A DNA stretch of 64,000 nucleotides from Phanerodontia chrysosporium (taxonomy: Eukaryota > Basidiomycota > Agaricomycetes > Polyporales > Phanerochaetaceae), in assembly GCA_001910725.1 (NCBI GenBank), contig MJGA01000004.1:310001-374000 (forward strand), written 5' to 3'. A program made the position numbers and the translations under genes. Position 1 is the stretch's first letter; each line of letters starts with the position of its first letter. The notes under the pieces were generated by a model. It was not told the DNA's origin. It did not search any database and saw nothing but the letters and a program-made list of their open reading frames with translations. Shown here piece by piece: positions 33,964 through 46,183 of this stretch.

Positions 33964-36236
33964 TCAGAGCACATAGCGGAAGTCACGGTTTTGGATGTCC
34001 GTGAGGTCCAAGAATTCCTGCAGGGGCACATCAGCAAAGGTCCCGCGAATACATTGCCCGCCGACAGCGCGTACCTTGTCGACCCTGACTTCATCCTTGG
34101 TCCCGTCCTCCCTGTCGCGCGTGATGTACACCTCGTCGTACTTGGCGTCGTGTCCCTCGCAGTCGCGCCGCCGGTTCTCGTGCGACAGGTACACGCGTGT
34201 CACCAGAATGAGCACCACGGTCACGAACCAGCAGGCGGACAGGATGGCCCACGGGACGTGGTTCCTGGACGGGGCGTCCCGCAAACATTAGCACTGGCGC
34301 GCGACGAGCGACAAGGGCGGGCGGACGTACCGCGGCTGGTACGACTTCTTCCAGTACTGGGGGCCGGCGGCGTTGCCCACGGCGTACCCGATCATGATGA
34401 CGGCGTTCATAGTCGTGCGCTTCGTGTGGCCCGCCGTGACAGCAGTGGACCACGCGAGGATAACGACGAACGGTGCGATGGACGTGACTGCGGAGAGGCG
34501 CGGTCAGGTCGCGACAGCGCGAGGTGGAATGCAGAAGGCACATACTGCATATCCAGTAGCAGAACAAAAGACCGACGCGGTGGTCTGGCAGGGCGTTCAC
34601 GAGTATGGAGCCGAGAATCGCTACGGCATAGGCCGAGGCCGCCGAGTACGCACGACCATTCTTCCAGTACGTCGCCGAGGTCACCGTGCAGAAGATGACG
34701 ATGACTAAAGGACATGAGCAGGGTCCGACCGGAGGGTGTTTGACTTACTTTCGACGGCGCCGTCAACCGTGCCGAGGAGCGTCGTCTCCCCTGTGTCGAA
34801 TCCGAAGCCGGCGACGATAATTTGTCGCTGGTTACTCAGCTGAAAGCGCTATGGTCAGCGGCGGCGCCCCGTATGATTTTGAAGGACCGTACCGAGTTTG
34901 TCACGTTGCTGGAGCTCAGCATCAGCGTCTGTGGTAAACCTTGAGAGGATAGACTCGACGTACGAGATGGCAGACATGAAGAAAAACAGCCATGTCTTTG
35001 GATCCCAGAGGCACTCGATGAGCTGCTCGCGCTTGAAGTGCTTGTTCTCGACGCCGGCTTGGTTGACCTTGATGCGCTCAACAGCAATAATGCGCTCTTC
35101 AGGCGTCAGGAACCAGGCGTTCGCCGGCGAGTCCGGGAAGAAGAACCTGGCGCTGCGGTCAGGTACTATCGCCTGGACGGGTCCGCGCCCGTGACGCACC
35201 AGAACACAACGGAGACGACCAGTGTGATCAACCCGAAGATGATCATGAGCCTGATTCGCACAGTTCAGCGCCCGCCAAGAATAGAGTACAAGGGCAAGGG
35301 CGCGCACCATTGCCAGGCCATGAAATTGGTCGACTTGATGTGCAGCACGCCAAACGCGATGAGGCCGAGTAGGATGATGGCCGCACCATTCATGAGGACT
35401 GCGCGGGGGTTAGTCGTGCTCCCTAGGTGACGCTGAGGACTTACACCAGTAGCCAACGCGCTGAGACTGCTCCTTGCGGGTGTAGAACATCGCAGTGACC
35501 AGCAGAAAGCCGGGCGTAATCGCGCCCTCGCAGATGCCGAGGAAGACCCTGCAAGCGAAGAGCCCTGCAAAGTTTGTGGCGGCAGCATGGCAGAGCAAAG
35601 CGACGGCCCAGACGAAGATGTTGAAGCTCATCCATTTGCCGACGGGCAGATACTGGAGAGCAAGGTTCTGGGGCCATTCGAAGCCGAGGAAGAACAAGTA
35701 GAAGATGGTGCTCAGCCAGTTGAACTGGTTCTGATCGATGTGTGTGCCCTCGCTGCGTTCACGCCATGGCGTCAGATGACTGGCAGCGGTCAAAGCGGGA
35801 CGGCTCACAATAAACCAAGGATCGCAGACTGGCCCAAGGTGGTTTTGTCGGCAAACTGCATCCTAAAGACATTGTACGAGTCAGTTTCGAGGGTGCTTGC
35901 GCCACAGCGAGTGAGACGGACATGTAGAGAACTGGGTCGACAGTCAGCACAGAGGGCGCATTGGGAGCTCAGAGCGCGGATGCTTACTGCACATGAGAGG
36001 CATGAGATGCAGGTCAATCTTCCGTCTGTTCTCCTCGGTTAGACTGCTGTGGGCACACAACGCAGTACGACGCACCGAACACGCGCAGCCTCCTCGGGCG
36101 TGAAGTTGATCTCCTTCCCTGCCGTCAGCTCTGCGGCGACGTCGACCTCCCTCGCCGCCACAGTGGGCCTGTAGCCGTTGACGGAGCCTTCCGTCTCGAC
36201 CTTCTTGTCGACCGAGGTTGAGGAACTCGATGCCAT
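33964..36236 (-). CDS. MFS transporter, allantoate permease (ACS) type, copy A
   Basis: Minus strand, start 36236, stop 33964-33966. About twelve exons with short canonical introns splice without any frame conflict. Family landmarks are KIDLHLMPLMC before helix 1, FADKTTLGQSAILGL, FNWLSTIFYLFFLGFEWPQN, CRVFLGICEGAITPGF and YTRKEQSQRVGYW. The central loop is FFFPDSPANAWFLTPEER, then NQAGVENKHFKREQ, and the late part reads AGHTKRTTMNAVIMIGYA and GPQYWKKSYQPR. This is the anion:cation symporter group that includes Dal5-like permeases for allantoate, dipeptides or vitamins. The substrate cannot be read from sequence. It ends FLDLTDIQNRDFRYVL, shared with both other copies. Confidence 0.9.
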
Positions 36237-37888
36237 CGTTGCAGCTCAGGGGGTTCCTACTCCTGCGGTGTGGAGGCTAGCGCTGTCTACCCTTCTACAG
36301 CGGGCGAACGAGGCGAAATCGGAGGATGGGGGAGTTCTTAAGAGCGTTGGAACGGCGCATGAGGTCGTTTATTATACCAGGAACATCCGCCGGCGTGTAG
36401 GCGGAGAGATCCTGAATTCCAAGTTCCTCTCAACATTTCCCCGATCCCACACTACTGGGTTTTCCCACGGTTACAAATAATGATTTACAGGGTCCATGAG
36501 CGGCTTTCACGCCGCTTGAAATCTTTCGAAGCATTGTTGTTACTAAGTTTGTATGGGATTAGTTTCGAGAAATCCGTCGCCAAATTGACGGAGTTCCTGC
36601 ATCGCAAGAGCACAAAGCCACCTGGTTTCAAGGTTTTACTCTGGGGGTCTCATTCTGTCTCGCATAAGTTATGAAACTCAACGACACTCAGGATAAACAG
36701 GCAGGACTTGATGCGATGCCGCTGCACCATCATGATGCACCTGGCGCCGGCGCTGGCATAGCAGAAGTTTATCCTGCATGTGGTCAGTTGAGGAGAGAAC
36801 CTATGAAACGTGATCCTTGTTCATAGTCCTCTCCATGTCGTACATCGTCCACGGCCTGGATACCGCAGTGAAGCGTCGCGCCTGAACTTCCGATGTATGG
36901 CGGACGCTGCTACATCCGACGGCCACGGCTGTCGTCGACTTGCTGCTCTGTACTTTGGCGACCTACCGCCTCAGGACACTGGCCGCCCTGGGATCCGGTG
37001 CATAACGTGCTTCGCAATCCTGTGACTGCCTTTCGTATTACTGGCTCATCTCGGCTGACACGGGCATCGTATCATCGCTTTCCGAACACTTCGTGAGAGT
37101 TTGGCACATCTTCGAACTTTTCTACGTTAGCTAACGTCCGTGAATAGCGTAGTCCTGGTGAAGCCCATGTATGTTCTGCTCCGTGGTTCGCGCATCGTCG
37201 CCGATCTTCCCACAGCGACGACCCTTGTTCTGCACTCTGGCCCTCGGCGAGCCACACTCAGGACCGCCGACTCTAGGCACGCGCGGCGACTGTTCGGTGT
37301 TGTGGTGTACACGTCGACCTCCTGGGCCGTGGCTACTCGTTGCATCCCCTGTGACCGCACGCCCAGTGCCTAATCTGTGGTGCGGCTTCTTGTTCGACGT
37401 GCCGATTTTTCGGCATACGTACCGTCATGCACCGTTTGCATGGCTATCAGCCTTCTACGGGCCCCTTATCTTCGCTGCACACTTTCGAGCGACGCGATAG
37501 GCAGGGGCAGTCGGATCGCTCTCCTATATAGGTCCGATGACCTATTTCCATCTTTTCTCTCAAGCCACTACAGCTCTATTCGGCCTTCATCAAGAGGTGC
37601 TTGATCCCGAAAACACAGCCCCAAATTCATGGAAAAGCAGCAGGTAGACATTGCTGACCTGCATCTGACCGACTAGGTGGAGCCCGACCCAGCCTAGCTT
37701 GCACCGCACCTGGATGGTGGCTCCATCGTACTTCCTCTCGTTCACTTATGAGCAGTCACGATCTCGAACGTCACCTCTGGTTGCGAGGCTAACCCATAGC
37801 CAGTCCCCACTCCCACGCGCGCGGTTAAGGCAGCGAAGATCTTACTCGAAGAGCGTTTACATGCTATGCAATCGCAACCCAGAGTGCA
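36237..37888. other. Intergenic, no gene supported
   Basis: About 1.65 kb upstream of MFS copy A. Open frames are short and without domains. Confidence 0.5.
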
Positions 37889-38479
37889 CTACCTCCTCGC
37901 GGACAGCTTCCGGTTCGCGCGCTTGCGTCTCCGACCGACAGGCTTCGTATGCGCCGTCGACGCACTGGCCGGGACGGCATGCAGCACATTTTCTTTTGTC
38001 GAGAACCACGGCCCTCGGGCTGAGCCCGCCAGCTTTTGCTCACTGGTGCGTCCCTCCGCCAACTCGCCTCCTGTACCCGTCTCCGCCGGGCCGTGAAGCC
38101 CCGTCCCCAACGGCCTTACTCTCTGTGCAGCAGGCTCATACGACCCGAGCGCTCTACGGGCCTCCGAGAGATCGATGCCGATGCCCTCCAGGCCCGCCAG
38201 GAGGCTCTCGAGCACGGCAGGTGATGCGGTATTCGTCGCGAGCGCACGCGCCATGTCGTTACGCACGTCGTCGAGGTCGCCGCGCATGAGCGCCACACGG
38301 AGGACCTCGCGCGGGCCGATGTGCGTGCTGTGCGGCATGCCTCTTCTCTGTGTCTGCGTCGATCGGCCGCAATCGTCGGGGCAGGCTCGGTGTCGTCCGA
38401 CGTCGAACGTTGATGGACTCTCCGTGATGCCTCGTGGCTGCGTCGCCAGGTGGTCGTTCTGCGGAGTCTGCAGGTGCAA
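37889..38479 (-). CDS. Possible small protein, unknown
   Basis: A 196-aa minus-strand frame. The central part (EVLRVALMRGDLDDVRND, then LESLLAGLEGIGIDL) has regular amphipathic-helix spacing and protein-like composition. The ends are Arg- and Gly-rich and less convincing. A TATATAG on the minus strand near 38600-38606 lies about 120 bases upstream. No family is recognised. Overlapping plus-strand frames in this GC-rich stretch look like shadows. Confidence 0.35.
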   Translation of the reverse strand: MHLQTPQNDHLATQPRGITESPSTFDVGRHRACPDDCGRSTQTQRRGMPHSTHIGPREVLRVALMRGDLDDVRNDMARALATNTASPAVLESLLAGLEGIGIDLSEARRALGSYEPAAQRVRPLGTGLHGPAETGTGGELAEGRTSEQKLAGSARGPWFSTKENVLHAVPASASTAHTKPVGRRRKRANRKLSARR

Positions 38480-40737
38480 TTAGCCGCGGTGCCGCACACA
38501 AGTGCAGGCCGAACTCACATCCGCGCGGTTTTGGCGGCCTCGGTGCGAGGCACAGCTCCTGGACGTCTGGAAGACAGGGCCTTCAGACACTCGCCGTGCG
38601 CTATATAGCACGGCGTGTGAACGTTGGTGACTGCGTGGCGGACACGAGGCCATACATCGACATCGACCGCGTCACGCGATCAATGCAAAGACGAATGCTC
38701 TCTGTCTCCTCCTGAGACACCTACGGCCGTGAATGTATTCGAGCCCCGGGGGGGGGGGAAGTGTCAAGGGGGATCGGGTAGATGTGTTGCTGTCTGGCGT
38801 TCGTAGCGTGCATTGGAGCATAGCAAGACTAGTAGCTGGTGGTGATTACCTGGCGAAAGCTCAGACTTCGAGCCGAGCCTTATATAGTGGCCTATGGTAG
38901 AACGTGAGCGGGGAGTGGCATGGTAGGCGCTGTCCACCACCGTGGACTCGGCTCCTCACTATCGTATTCATTCAGCGGTGCAGAGTACATGCTACGTAGC
39001 GAATACATCGAGCATGGGAAACGGCCTGACATGACATAGTCATCGCGACGATGATCCTACAGGGAGGGGACCTTCAAGTTGGGATAAGATCTTTGAGCCT
39101 ATATAGCGAGACCAGTGTCTATTGAGGAAGACAGGTTAGCCTGAGTTATGAGCAGCGTAGTCAAATCAAGGATAGATCATTTGCATGTACTAAGTATTTT
39201 GGCATTCACAGGCGAAACAGCTGTTCGACCTCATCGACCTTAACGTTGTGTAATCATATCGGACCAAAAGAACTGTCACAACGGGATGCAAAGCTATTGA
39301 ACGCACCTTCGGTGAGGACCGCTGTCTCCATGCCTCGAAGGGATCCTGTCCTTAGCCACGTTGGCCTGTGCATGCAACACGACTAGGAAGTATGCCTAGT
39401 CGACAAAGGCAAGGGACGTTGGGAGAGAGCCATGGGGATCAAGGAAGAGGAAAGAAAAGAGTTTGGGGGAAACTCACGCGCTTTCGGGATTTATATCCAG
39501 TCGAGCGTCCATGTGTGGGAACTCGGCCAGACAATGCAGATTCAGGGTCCAACATCACGATGCATCCTTGAAGGCGCGTGGACATTGGCAAGCAGCGTTA
39601 CATTTCAGCGCGTGGGTGCGTAATCACAGTGTATATGCATCTTGCAAAATGCATCAGAAGCCCGGCGGACAGCTCCAATGTCACAGAGACGAGGAATGTG
39701 CCCAAGGCTGAGGGCCTGACATCGCAAGAGCGTGGAGAGGCACTGCTCGAGATCTCAACTCGAATGCAAATTGTGCGACGAGAGGCTGGCTCTGCGAGTG
39801 ATTACCGCCGTGCGGTAGCAACGTCACCTATGGGTACAAATTCATAAGAGCACAGAGTCCATGAATTTGGATATCCGCGTCGCTACCGACCCTTTTCGTG
39901 GAAATATTGCCTGGAGTCTTGTTAAAGACGGCGGTGTTTCCGCCTTCGGGGAGGGCGGGTGTCACGTGCACCGCATCAGGCACAATGAGAACGGAGCGCC
40001 CAGCCCTCCAGGACCCCGAAGCCGAGTGCCTGGCACTCGTTCCATGCCGCACCGTCGATGACTCGATCCCCAATCTCGCGCTCGGTTTCTCTGAGAAACA
40101 CCCGTCGTCAACCTCGAAAGCATGTCTGGACTTGCTGATCAGTTCTTCTGGGCGGCCCCGTGGAAAAGCACCGCTGTCCGACTTCAATGCAGCCCTGAAC
40201 AGCGCTCTCAGGTTAATCCAACGAGGGCCGTCAAATGGTCGTGCACCCCTGCTCTTACCCTGCATCCACCTCCAGCTGTCTAACGGCGCACTACTCTCAC
40301 GAACCCTTGTGTTTAAGCCATGTCTTGCTTCATGTTCGTCCGCCTGCTTCGCCTACTAGGTTGTGTGCCTGCTTACCATGCCCCTAAACCAGGAGATTCT
40401 GAATTTGCCTGAGCAGACTCGTGTTCTGGGACGTAAACGATGTAGGGTCTATGGGTCTACGAAAAGGTACGCGTGCAGTATCTTTGCCTACCATCAGCTG
40501 TCAGCGTCCCCATGCTCACCCTAATTCTCGCGCCCAACGCAAGTTCGGTCTTTTTGTCGATCCGTAAGGACATCCCTTTCAGTCCGTTCCCAGGCCAAGC
40601 TGCTGGGTCGCCCGTGTCTCTGTCCTCCGCCGGTCTAACTACCTCCGGCAACATCTCGCCAGATGTCTCACTAGTCGATATATACCCCGGACGTTGAACA
40701 TTGTCTCCAGCGTCCTTTCTTGCACCTTTCTGCGAGG
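38480..40737. other. Intergenic, no gene supported
   Basis: About 2.25 kb. Contains a run of about twelve G near 38748-38759 and several short frames on both strands (for example 39828-40265, minus) without domains. The right end carries TATATA at 40679-40684, the core promoter of MFS copy C. Confidence 0.5.
40679..40684 (+). promoter_or_regulatory. TATA box of MFS copy C
   Basis: TATATA lies 59 bases before the ATG at 40738, within the spacing seen for other genes here. Confidence 0.5.
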
Positions 40738-42948
40738 ATGTCGTCCAACGCATCGCTCTCCGACCCCGAGAAGCGAGGCTCGCCGTCCGCCATGGATGCG
40801 CAGGTGCTTCCCCACGATCATGCGAAGGCACGCAAGGTTAACTTGTCCGACGTCGATGTTGCTGCGGCGGTGACTGCAGGAAAGGACCTGGATGCCATTG
40901 ACGAGAAGGAGGCGAACCGGGTGTTGCGGAAGATTGACTGGCACATTCTGCCACTCATGTGTCGTACGTCCTACTGCCCCTGTCAGCTCTCTGACATGCA
41001 TTGACCGTTTGTGGCGCAGTGATTTTCGCGCTCCAGTACGCAGACAAGAACGCTTTGGGACAGAGTGCTGTTCTTGGCCTTCTGTGCGTCTCATGTTCAT
41101 CCATATGACCTTCTCATATTGACCATTCACAGAGAGGATGCACATCTGACGCAGAACCAGTACAACCAGCTGGGCACGGTCTTCTACGTCTTCTATCTCG
41201 CCGCAGAGTTCCCTCAGAACTACTTGCTGCAGCGATTCCCGGTCGCCAAGGTGCTCTCGGTCAACATCTTCCTCTGGGCCGTCCTTCTCCTCTGCCATGC
41301 TGCAGCGAAGAGCTTTGCCGCCCTCGCCACAGTCAGGACGTTCCTTGCGCTGACGGAGAGTGCGATCATGCCAGGCTTCATGGTCGTCACCGGCATGTTC
41401 TACACCCGGGACGAGGGCGTCCGGCGCGTAGGAAGCTGGTGTAAGTGACCAATCTTTCTGTTGTGCCGATCAGCCGGACCCTGACCCTCACGTAAACGCA
41501 GTTCTCATGGACGGCACAGCAATCATCGTGCTCGGCTTCATCGCATTTGGCTGCCTGCACATCCACATGGAGAGCTTTGAGCCGTGGCAGTGGCTGAATG
41601 TCATCTTCGGTCTCATCACGCTCGTTGCTTCTATCTTGTTCTGGTCAGCTGGTGCCCTCCTTGTCGGATGTTCCCCAGGCTGATCTTCACCTGAATAGGT
41701 TCTTCTTCCCAGATAGCCCGACGACGGCGTGGTTCCTCACGCCCGAGGAGCGTGTCATCGCAGTTGCACGTATCCGCGTCAACCAGGCGGGTGTGGAGAA
41801 CAAGAAGTTCAAGAAAGCCCAGTACGTACAGTTCTATGCCTTTGTCCTGGCCTCGTGCAGCCTATATGCGCTTTCGTAAGGATTAAGATACCATGATATC
41901 GCATTGACCCTGTGGTGGGGGATGAGCTTTGGCATGTTAGACTTATGAACGATCTTCTCCTGCATCTTGCCTTGGAACGATCCAGATAGTTACTAACGCC
42001 ATGCTCTTCTTTTTCAGGTTGATTGAATGCCTTAAGGACCCGAAGACCTGGATGTGGTTCTTCTACTCGGCGTTCTCGTATGCGCTATATCGTTTAGCTT
42101 TGGAGATAGCAGGCTGACCAATTTACCGCAGACAAGTGTCGAACTCGCTCTCGAACCAACGGGGTATCATCATCTCTGAGTTTGGCTTCAATGCGCTGCA
42201 GACCACGCTGCTGAGCTGTGTCGATGGTGCTGTATTGAGTAAGCATCGTCGACCATTCGCTTCGACATGACTCTGACTGTGTAATCCGTTCTACAGTCAT
42301 CGCCGTTATTCTGTCAACCAATCTCGCAACCCGTCTGCCCAACGCTCGTGCCTATGTCGGCTTCGGCGGCTACTGCGTGGCAATCCTCGGCGCAATCCTC
42401 GTGAATGTCACTTTCCTCGCGCCTGAAGGTCGGCCTCCTGTGCAGCTACTGGCTCGGCGAGGGCGGTTCCTTCGCACCGTTCGTCATCGCGCTTGCGTGG
42501 GTAGGCTCGGTGACCGCGGGCCACACAAAGCGTGCGTCCCTCGTCTTCTTCCCTTGGTGTGCCCATGCTGACGCAGCGCAGGCGTGTCGACGAACGCGAT
42601 CATGATCATCGGGTACGCACTCGGGAACAGCGTCGGCCCGCAGCCGTGGAAGAAGGAATACCAGCCGCGCAACCACGTCCCGTGGACGGTCATCTGTGTG
42701 TGCTGGGCCATGTCCGGGCTCATCATGCTTCTCCTCCGGTGGTACCTCGCGCGCGAGAACACGCTGCGCGAGCGCGAGCAGGCCGCTGAGCGGGCACAGG
42801 AGGCTGCTGTGGACGAGAAGCATGCGGAGAGCGAGGATGGGGAGGAAGTCTACCTCGAGGACGCCGCGGCGCAGAGGTCGGCAAGGTCGACAAGGCATTC
42901 CTCGACCTTACTGACATTGAGAACCGGGATTTCCGGTATGTGCTCTAA
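40738..42948 (+). CDS. MFS transporter, allantoate permease (ACS) type, copy C, two frame breaks
   Basis: Plus strand, ATG at 40738. Introns are canonical (for example donor GTACGT near 40963 and donor GTGCGT near 41081). The sequence follows copy A: KIDWHILPLMC, YADKNALGQSAVLGL, YNQLGTVFYVFYLAAEFPQN, FFFPDSPTTAWFLTPEER and NQAGVENKKFKKAQ. Near 42425-42440 the frame changes between ILGAILVNV and VGLLCSYWLGEGGSF. Near 42865-42875 it changes again before the family end FLDLTDIENRDFRYVL, stop 42946-42948. Each change fits one missing base. An unusually long intron (about 195 nt) interrupts KKAQ-LIECLKDPKTW. The gene may be a recent pseudogene, or the assembly may be at fault. It is more diverged than copies A and B are from each other. 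Confidence 0.75.
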
Positions 42949-43342
42949 GTGTCGGGGATCTGGGCATGAAACGTGCAGTCATGCTTCTCGTATATGTTTG
43001 CTGTCTTGCTTTGTTTTAAAGTCGTCTTGCTATGCTTACATTTCTTACCCATGTATAGTGTGTTACCACTCGTCGAATTGAAGTGTTGTTACCATTCAGA
43101 CAGGAGCGGAGTCTATATGCAGGGCGCGTACGTGTGACTCCACGCCAGAGGCGATCAAGAATAATCTTGAGTATGTTTTCTCGGACTACACAGGGCTCAG
43201 ATTGTGAGGCATCCGGGTTATGTTAGTCACTCCGAGCCGAAATGGCTGCGTATACGTTTGGCGGTGACATACAGTGTGTGCGAATGTGTTCAACACTCTT
43301 TAAAAGAGTTGCTATGGTGCATAATTTCCAGCTTCATTCTTC
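42949..43342. other. Intergenic, no gene supported
   Basis: About 390 bases after MFS copy C. No similarity to exon 1 of the dehydrogenase gene is visible before the exon-2 relic that follows. Confidence 0.45.
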
Positions 43343-43679
43343 GCATGAGAGTCATCATCTATCACGTCCAACGTAACGCGAACCTCCACCGTCATACCGT
43401 AATGTCTCGTCTACACGCCCCGAAGGGCGCAACGGGGTAACTCGGCATCTTTGCGAAGGATCTCAGCGAGAGAGGCGTCTCTGTCGGCGCTGCTCCCCAA
43501 GGTGTCACGGGTACTGGACTCTTTCGTAATGACGGCAGGGATGAACTTTACGTAGAACGGGTCCAAAGTCTGTTCCCTCAGAAACGCATTGTGGTCGGGG
43601 AGGACATCCTCCGCTGGCCGCCTCCTCAGCGAGAGAGGAAGCCGGGTGGAGTAATGGGCAATGTACCACGATGAACGGG
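43343..43679 (+). pseudogene. Decayed short-chain dehydrogenase fragment
   Basis: This stretch aligns base by base with exon 2 of the dehydrogenase at 8674-9556. Shared stretches include ATCACGTCCAAC and AAGGGCGC, and the protein reads FAKDLSERGVSV, then TGLFRNDG and SLFPQKRI, against LAKDLGGKGITV, TDFFRGDG and NLFPQKQI. The catalytic region survives only as VYTPRRA-like residues in one frame. Frames shift several times, with stops TAA near 43397 and 43438. A final frame reads EEAGWSNGQC against DEAAWVNGQC. Its length is close to the 341 bases of exon 2, and neither exon 1 nor exon 3 is visible nearby. It is a relic, not a gene. Confidence 0.85.
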
Positions 43680-43848
43680 TTAAACCTTCCCACTGGCAGA
43701 ATCATGGGTGGGCATCTGACCACCGTCTCCTATTCGTAGGGCATGGCCGTCTAGAAGATAATCGGGGGACGAAATGGGCTTCTTCACATGGTATCGCAGT
43801 CACATTAAGGATACGGTCCTGTCTGGTCCGAAATGATAGAGTGAGGAC

Positions 43849-46183
43849 TTAGAGTACATAGCGGAAGTCGCGGTTCTGGATATCTGTAAGGTCCAGAAAT
43901 TCCTGCAGTTGGCGTTCAGCGGTAGAATATTCTGCGAATGGGGGAAACGCACCTTATCAACTCTCAACTGCTCTTCGGACCCATCTTCCCTGAGATGTGC
44001 GATATGGACTTCGTCATATGTAGCGTCATGCTCCTCACGGTCGCGAAGCCGGTTCTCGCGCGCCAGATACATGCGGGTACCCAGAATTAACACTGCAGTT
44101 GCGAGCCAGCACGCGGAGAGGATCGCCCACGGGATGTGGTTCCTATGTATAGCATTGGATTCCGCAGGGCATGTTGCAAGTATCGAGGTGACGCACCGTG
44201 GTTGATACGACTTCTTCCAGAACTGAGGGCCTACAGCATTCCCAAGGCGTAGCCAATCATGACGATGGCGTTGGTCGTCGTACGCTTCGTGTGCCCTGCC
44301 GTCACGGCGGTAGACCATCCCAGAATGACAACGAATGATGCGATAAATGAGACTTCGCAGAGGTTAGCTTGCAGAGCTCAACGGAAAGGAAAAGAAACGA
44401 AGGTAAATAAGTAAATAAATCGCTCACTGGATATCCAATAGCAGAATAACAGAGCCACACGGTGATTTGGCAGGACGTTCACGAGAATGGACCCAGAAGG
44501 GCAACTAGCGACGCCAGGGCTGCTGAGTAGGCTCGCCCGTTCTTCCAGTATGTCGCGGAGGTCACGGTGCAGAAGATAACAATAACTAGAGAGTAGATTG
44601 GTCGACAATGACAGCCAACATGCATCAACGATGGGCCTACCTTCGACGGCGCCGTCTACAGTCCCGAGCAATGTCGTCTCACCTGTGTCGAACCCGAACC
44701 CTGAGACAATAATTTGGCGTTGGTTGCTCAGCTAGCGGTCCGTCAGAACTGTTACGCTGCAAAGCTTTGAAACAACATACTGAGTTGGTAACATTGCTGA
44801 GGACGCACGCCACATCAGCACCACCGTTCGCCACACCCTCCGCGGGAAGACTCACCAGATCGCGGACATGAGGAAGAAGAGCCATGTTTTTGGATCCCGC
44901 AGGCATTCGATAAATTGTTCTCGCTTGAAATGCTTGTTCTCGAGACCAGCTTGGTTGACCTTGATACGCTCAATAGCTATCATACGCTCTTCTGGCGTCA
45001 GAAACCATGCACTGGTCGGCGAATCGGGAAAGAAGAACCTGACAGTCTATGTAAGCGTTGTCTTTCGGGTCTAGCTGACATAACGACTAACCAGAAAATC
45101 ACAGACACAACCAGCGTTATTGAGCCAAAGATGATCATGAGCCTGGTTTTATGAGATTCAGATACATTCAATGAACAGACGTGTGACGCACCACTGCCAA
45201 GGCATGAGGTGGGTAGACTTGATGTGTAGGACACCGTAGGCGATCAGTCCCAGCAGAATGATGGCTACGCCGTTCATGAGGACTGAACAGGCGTCAGTGG
45301 TCGGCTTCACACTGGAGTGACTAGGCTCACACCAGTACCCAACACGCTGGGACTGTTCTTTGCGCGTGTAGAACATAGCGGTAACCAAGAGGAAGCCAGG
45401 GGTGATCGCGCCTTCACAGATGCCCAAGAATACTCTGCATGCGAAGAGCCCACCAAAGCTTGTGGTGGCGGCATGACAGAGTAATGCGACGGCCCATACA
45501 AACACGTTGAAACTGCGATACGTCAGCGTTGTGCTAAAGCATGAGAAGAGATAATTCTGACCTCATCCATTTACCAACAGGAAAATACTGGAGTGCAAGG
45601 TTCTGCGGCCATTCAAATCCAAGAAAAAATAGGTAGAACACAGTACTGAGCCAGTTAAACTGACTCTGAACTATATTTGTCCCCTGACTACGACTCTGCG
45701 TTCGTCAAACGGCCGACGTAGTCGGAGTAAACGACGTACAAGATTCCTAGGACCGCGGACTGCCCTAGCGTTGACTTGTCTGCAAATTGCATACTAGATG
45801 TCGATTGTCATGAACCGAAGGGCACCAGCAACCGCTGGAAAGCGCACATGTACAGAACTTCATAACACGTTTCCGGTCAGTAAAATGCGCAAGGAGTCGA
45901 ATGGCATACTCACTGCACATCAGAGGCATGAGATGCAGATCGATCTTCCGCCTGCACGACGTCTCTCGATGAGCATGCGGGACGTCAAACCAGTGTTAGG
46001 ACATCGAACGTACCGTAACCGAGCGGCCTGCTCGGGTGTGAAGCTTATCTGCTTGCCAGCCGTCAACTCCGCCGCGACGTCGACCTGAGTCGCGGCTACA
46101 GTGGAGCGGAAGCCAGATGTGACGGAGGCATCCTTCTCGAGTGTTTTATCGATGGATGTTGTCGAGTTGAAAGCCAAAGCCAT
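43849..46183 (-). CDS. MFS transporter, allantoate permease (ACS) type, copy B
   Basis: Minus strand, start 46183, stop 43849-43851. Introns and exons match copy A closely and all junctions I checked keep frame. Landmarks are KIDLHLMPLMC, MQFADKSTLGQSAVLG, FNWLSTVFYLFFLGFEWPQN, LGICEGAITPGFLL and FFFPDSPTSAWFLTPEER, then NQAGLENKHFKREQF, AGHTKRTTTNAIVMIGYA and the end FLDLTDIQNRDFRYVL. The C-terminal exon begins after a GTGCGT..CTGCAG intron near 43902-43950. Copy A and copy B are clearly the closest pair. TATATAA on the minus strand (46248-46254) lies about 65 bases upstream of the start. Substrate unknown. Confidence 0.88.

Noticed and set aside
34091..34684. 197-aa minus-strand frame inside MFS copy A
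   Set aside because: It is an out-of-frame shadow of transporter exons; the transporter frame explains the conservation.
40884..40960. Copy C of the MFS family as a clean pseudogene
   Set aside because: Only two one-base breaks are present and all splice sites are intact. The evidence does not separate decay from sequence error, so it is kept as a CDS with notes.
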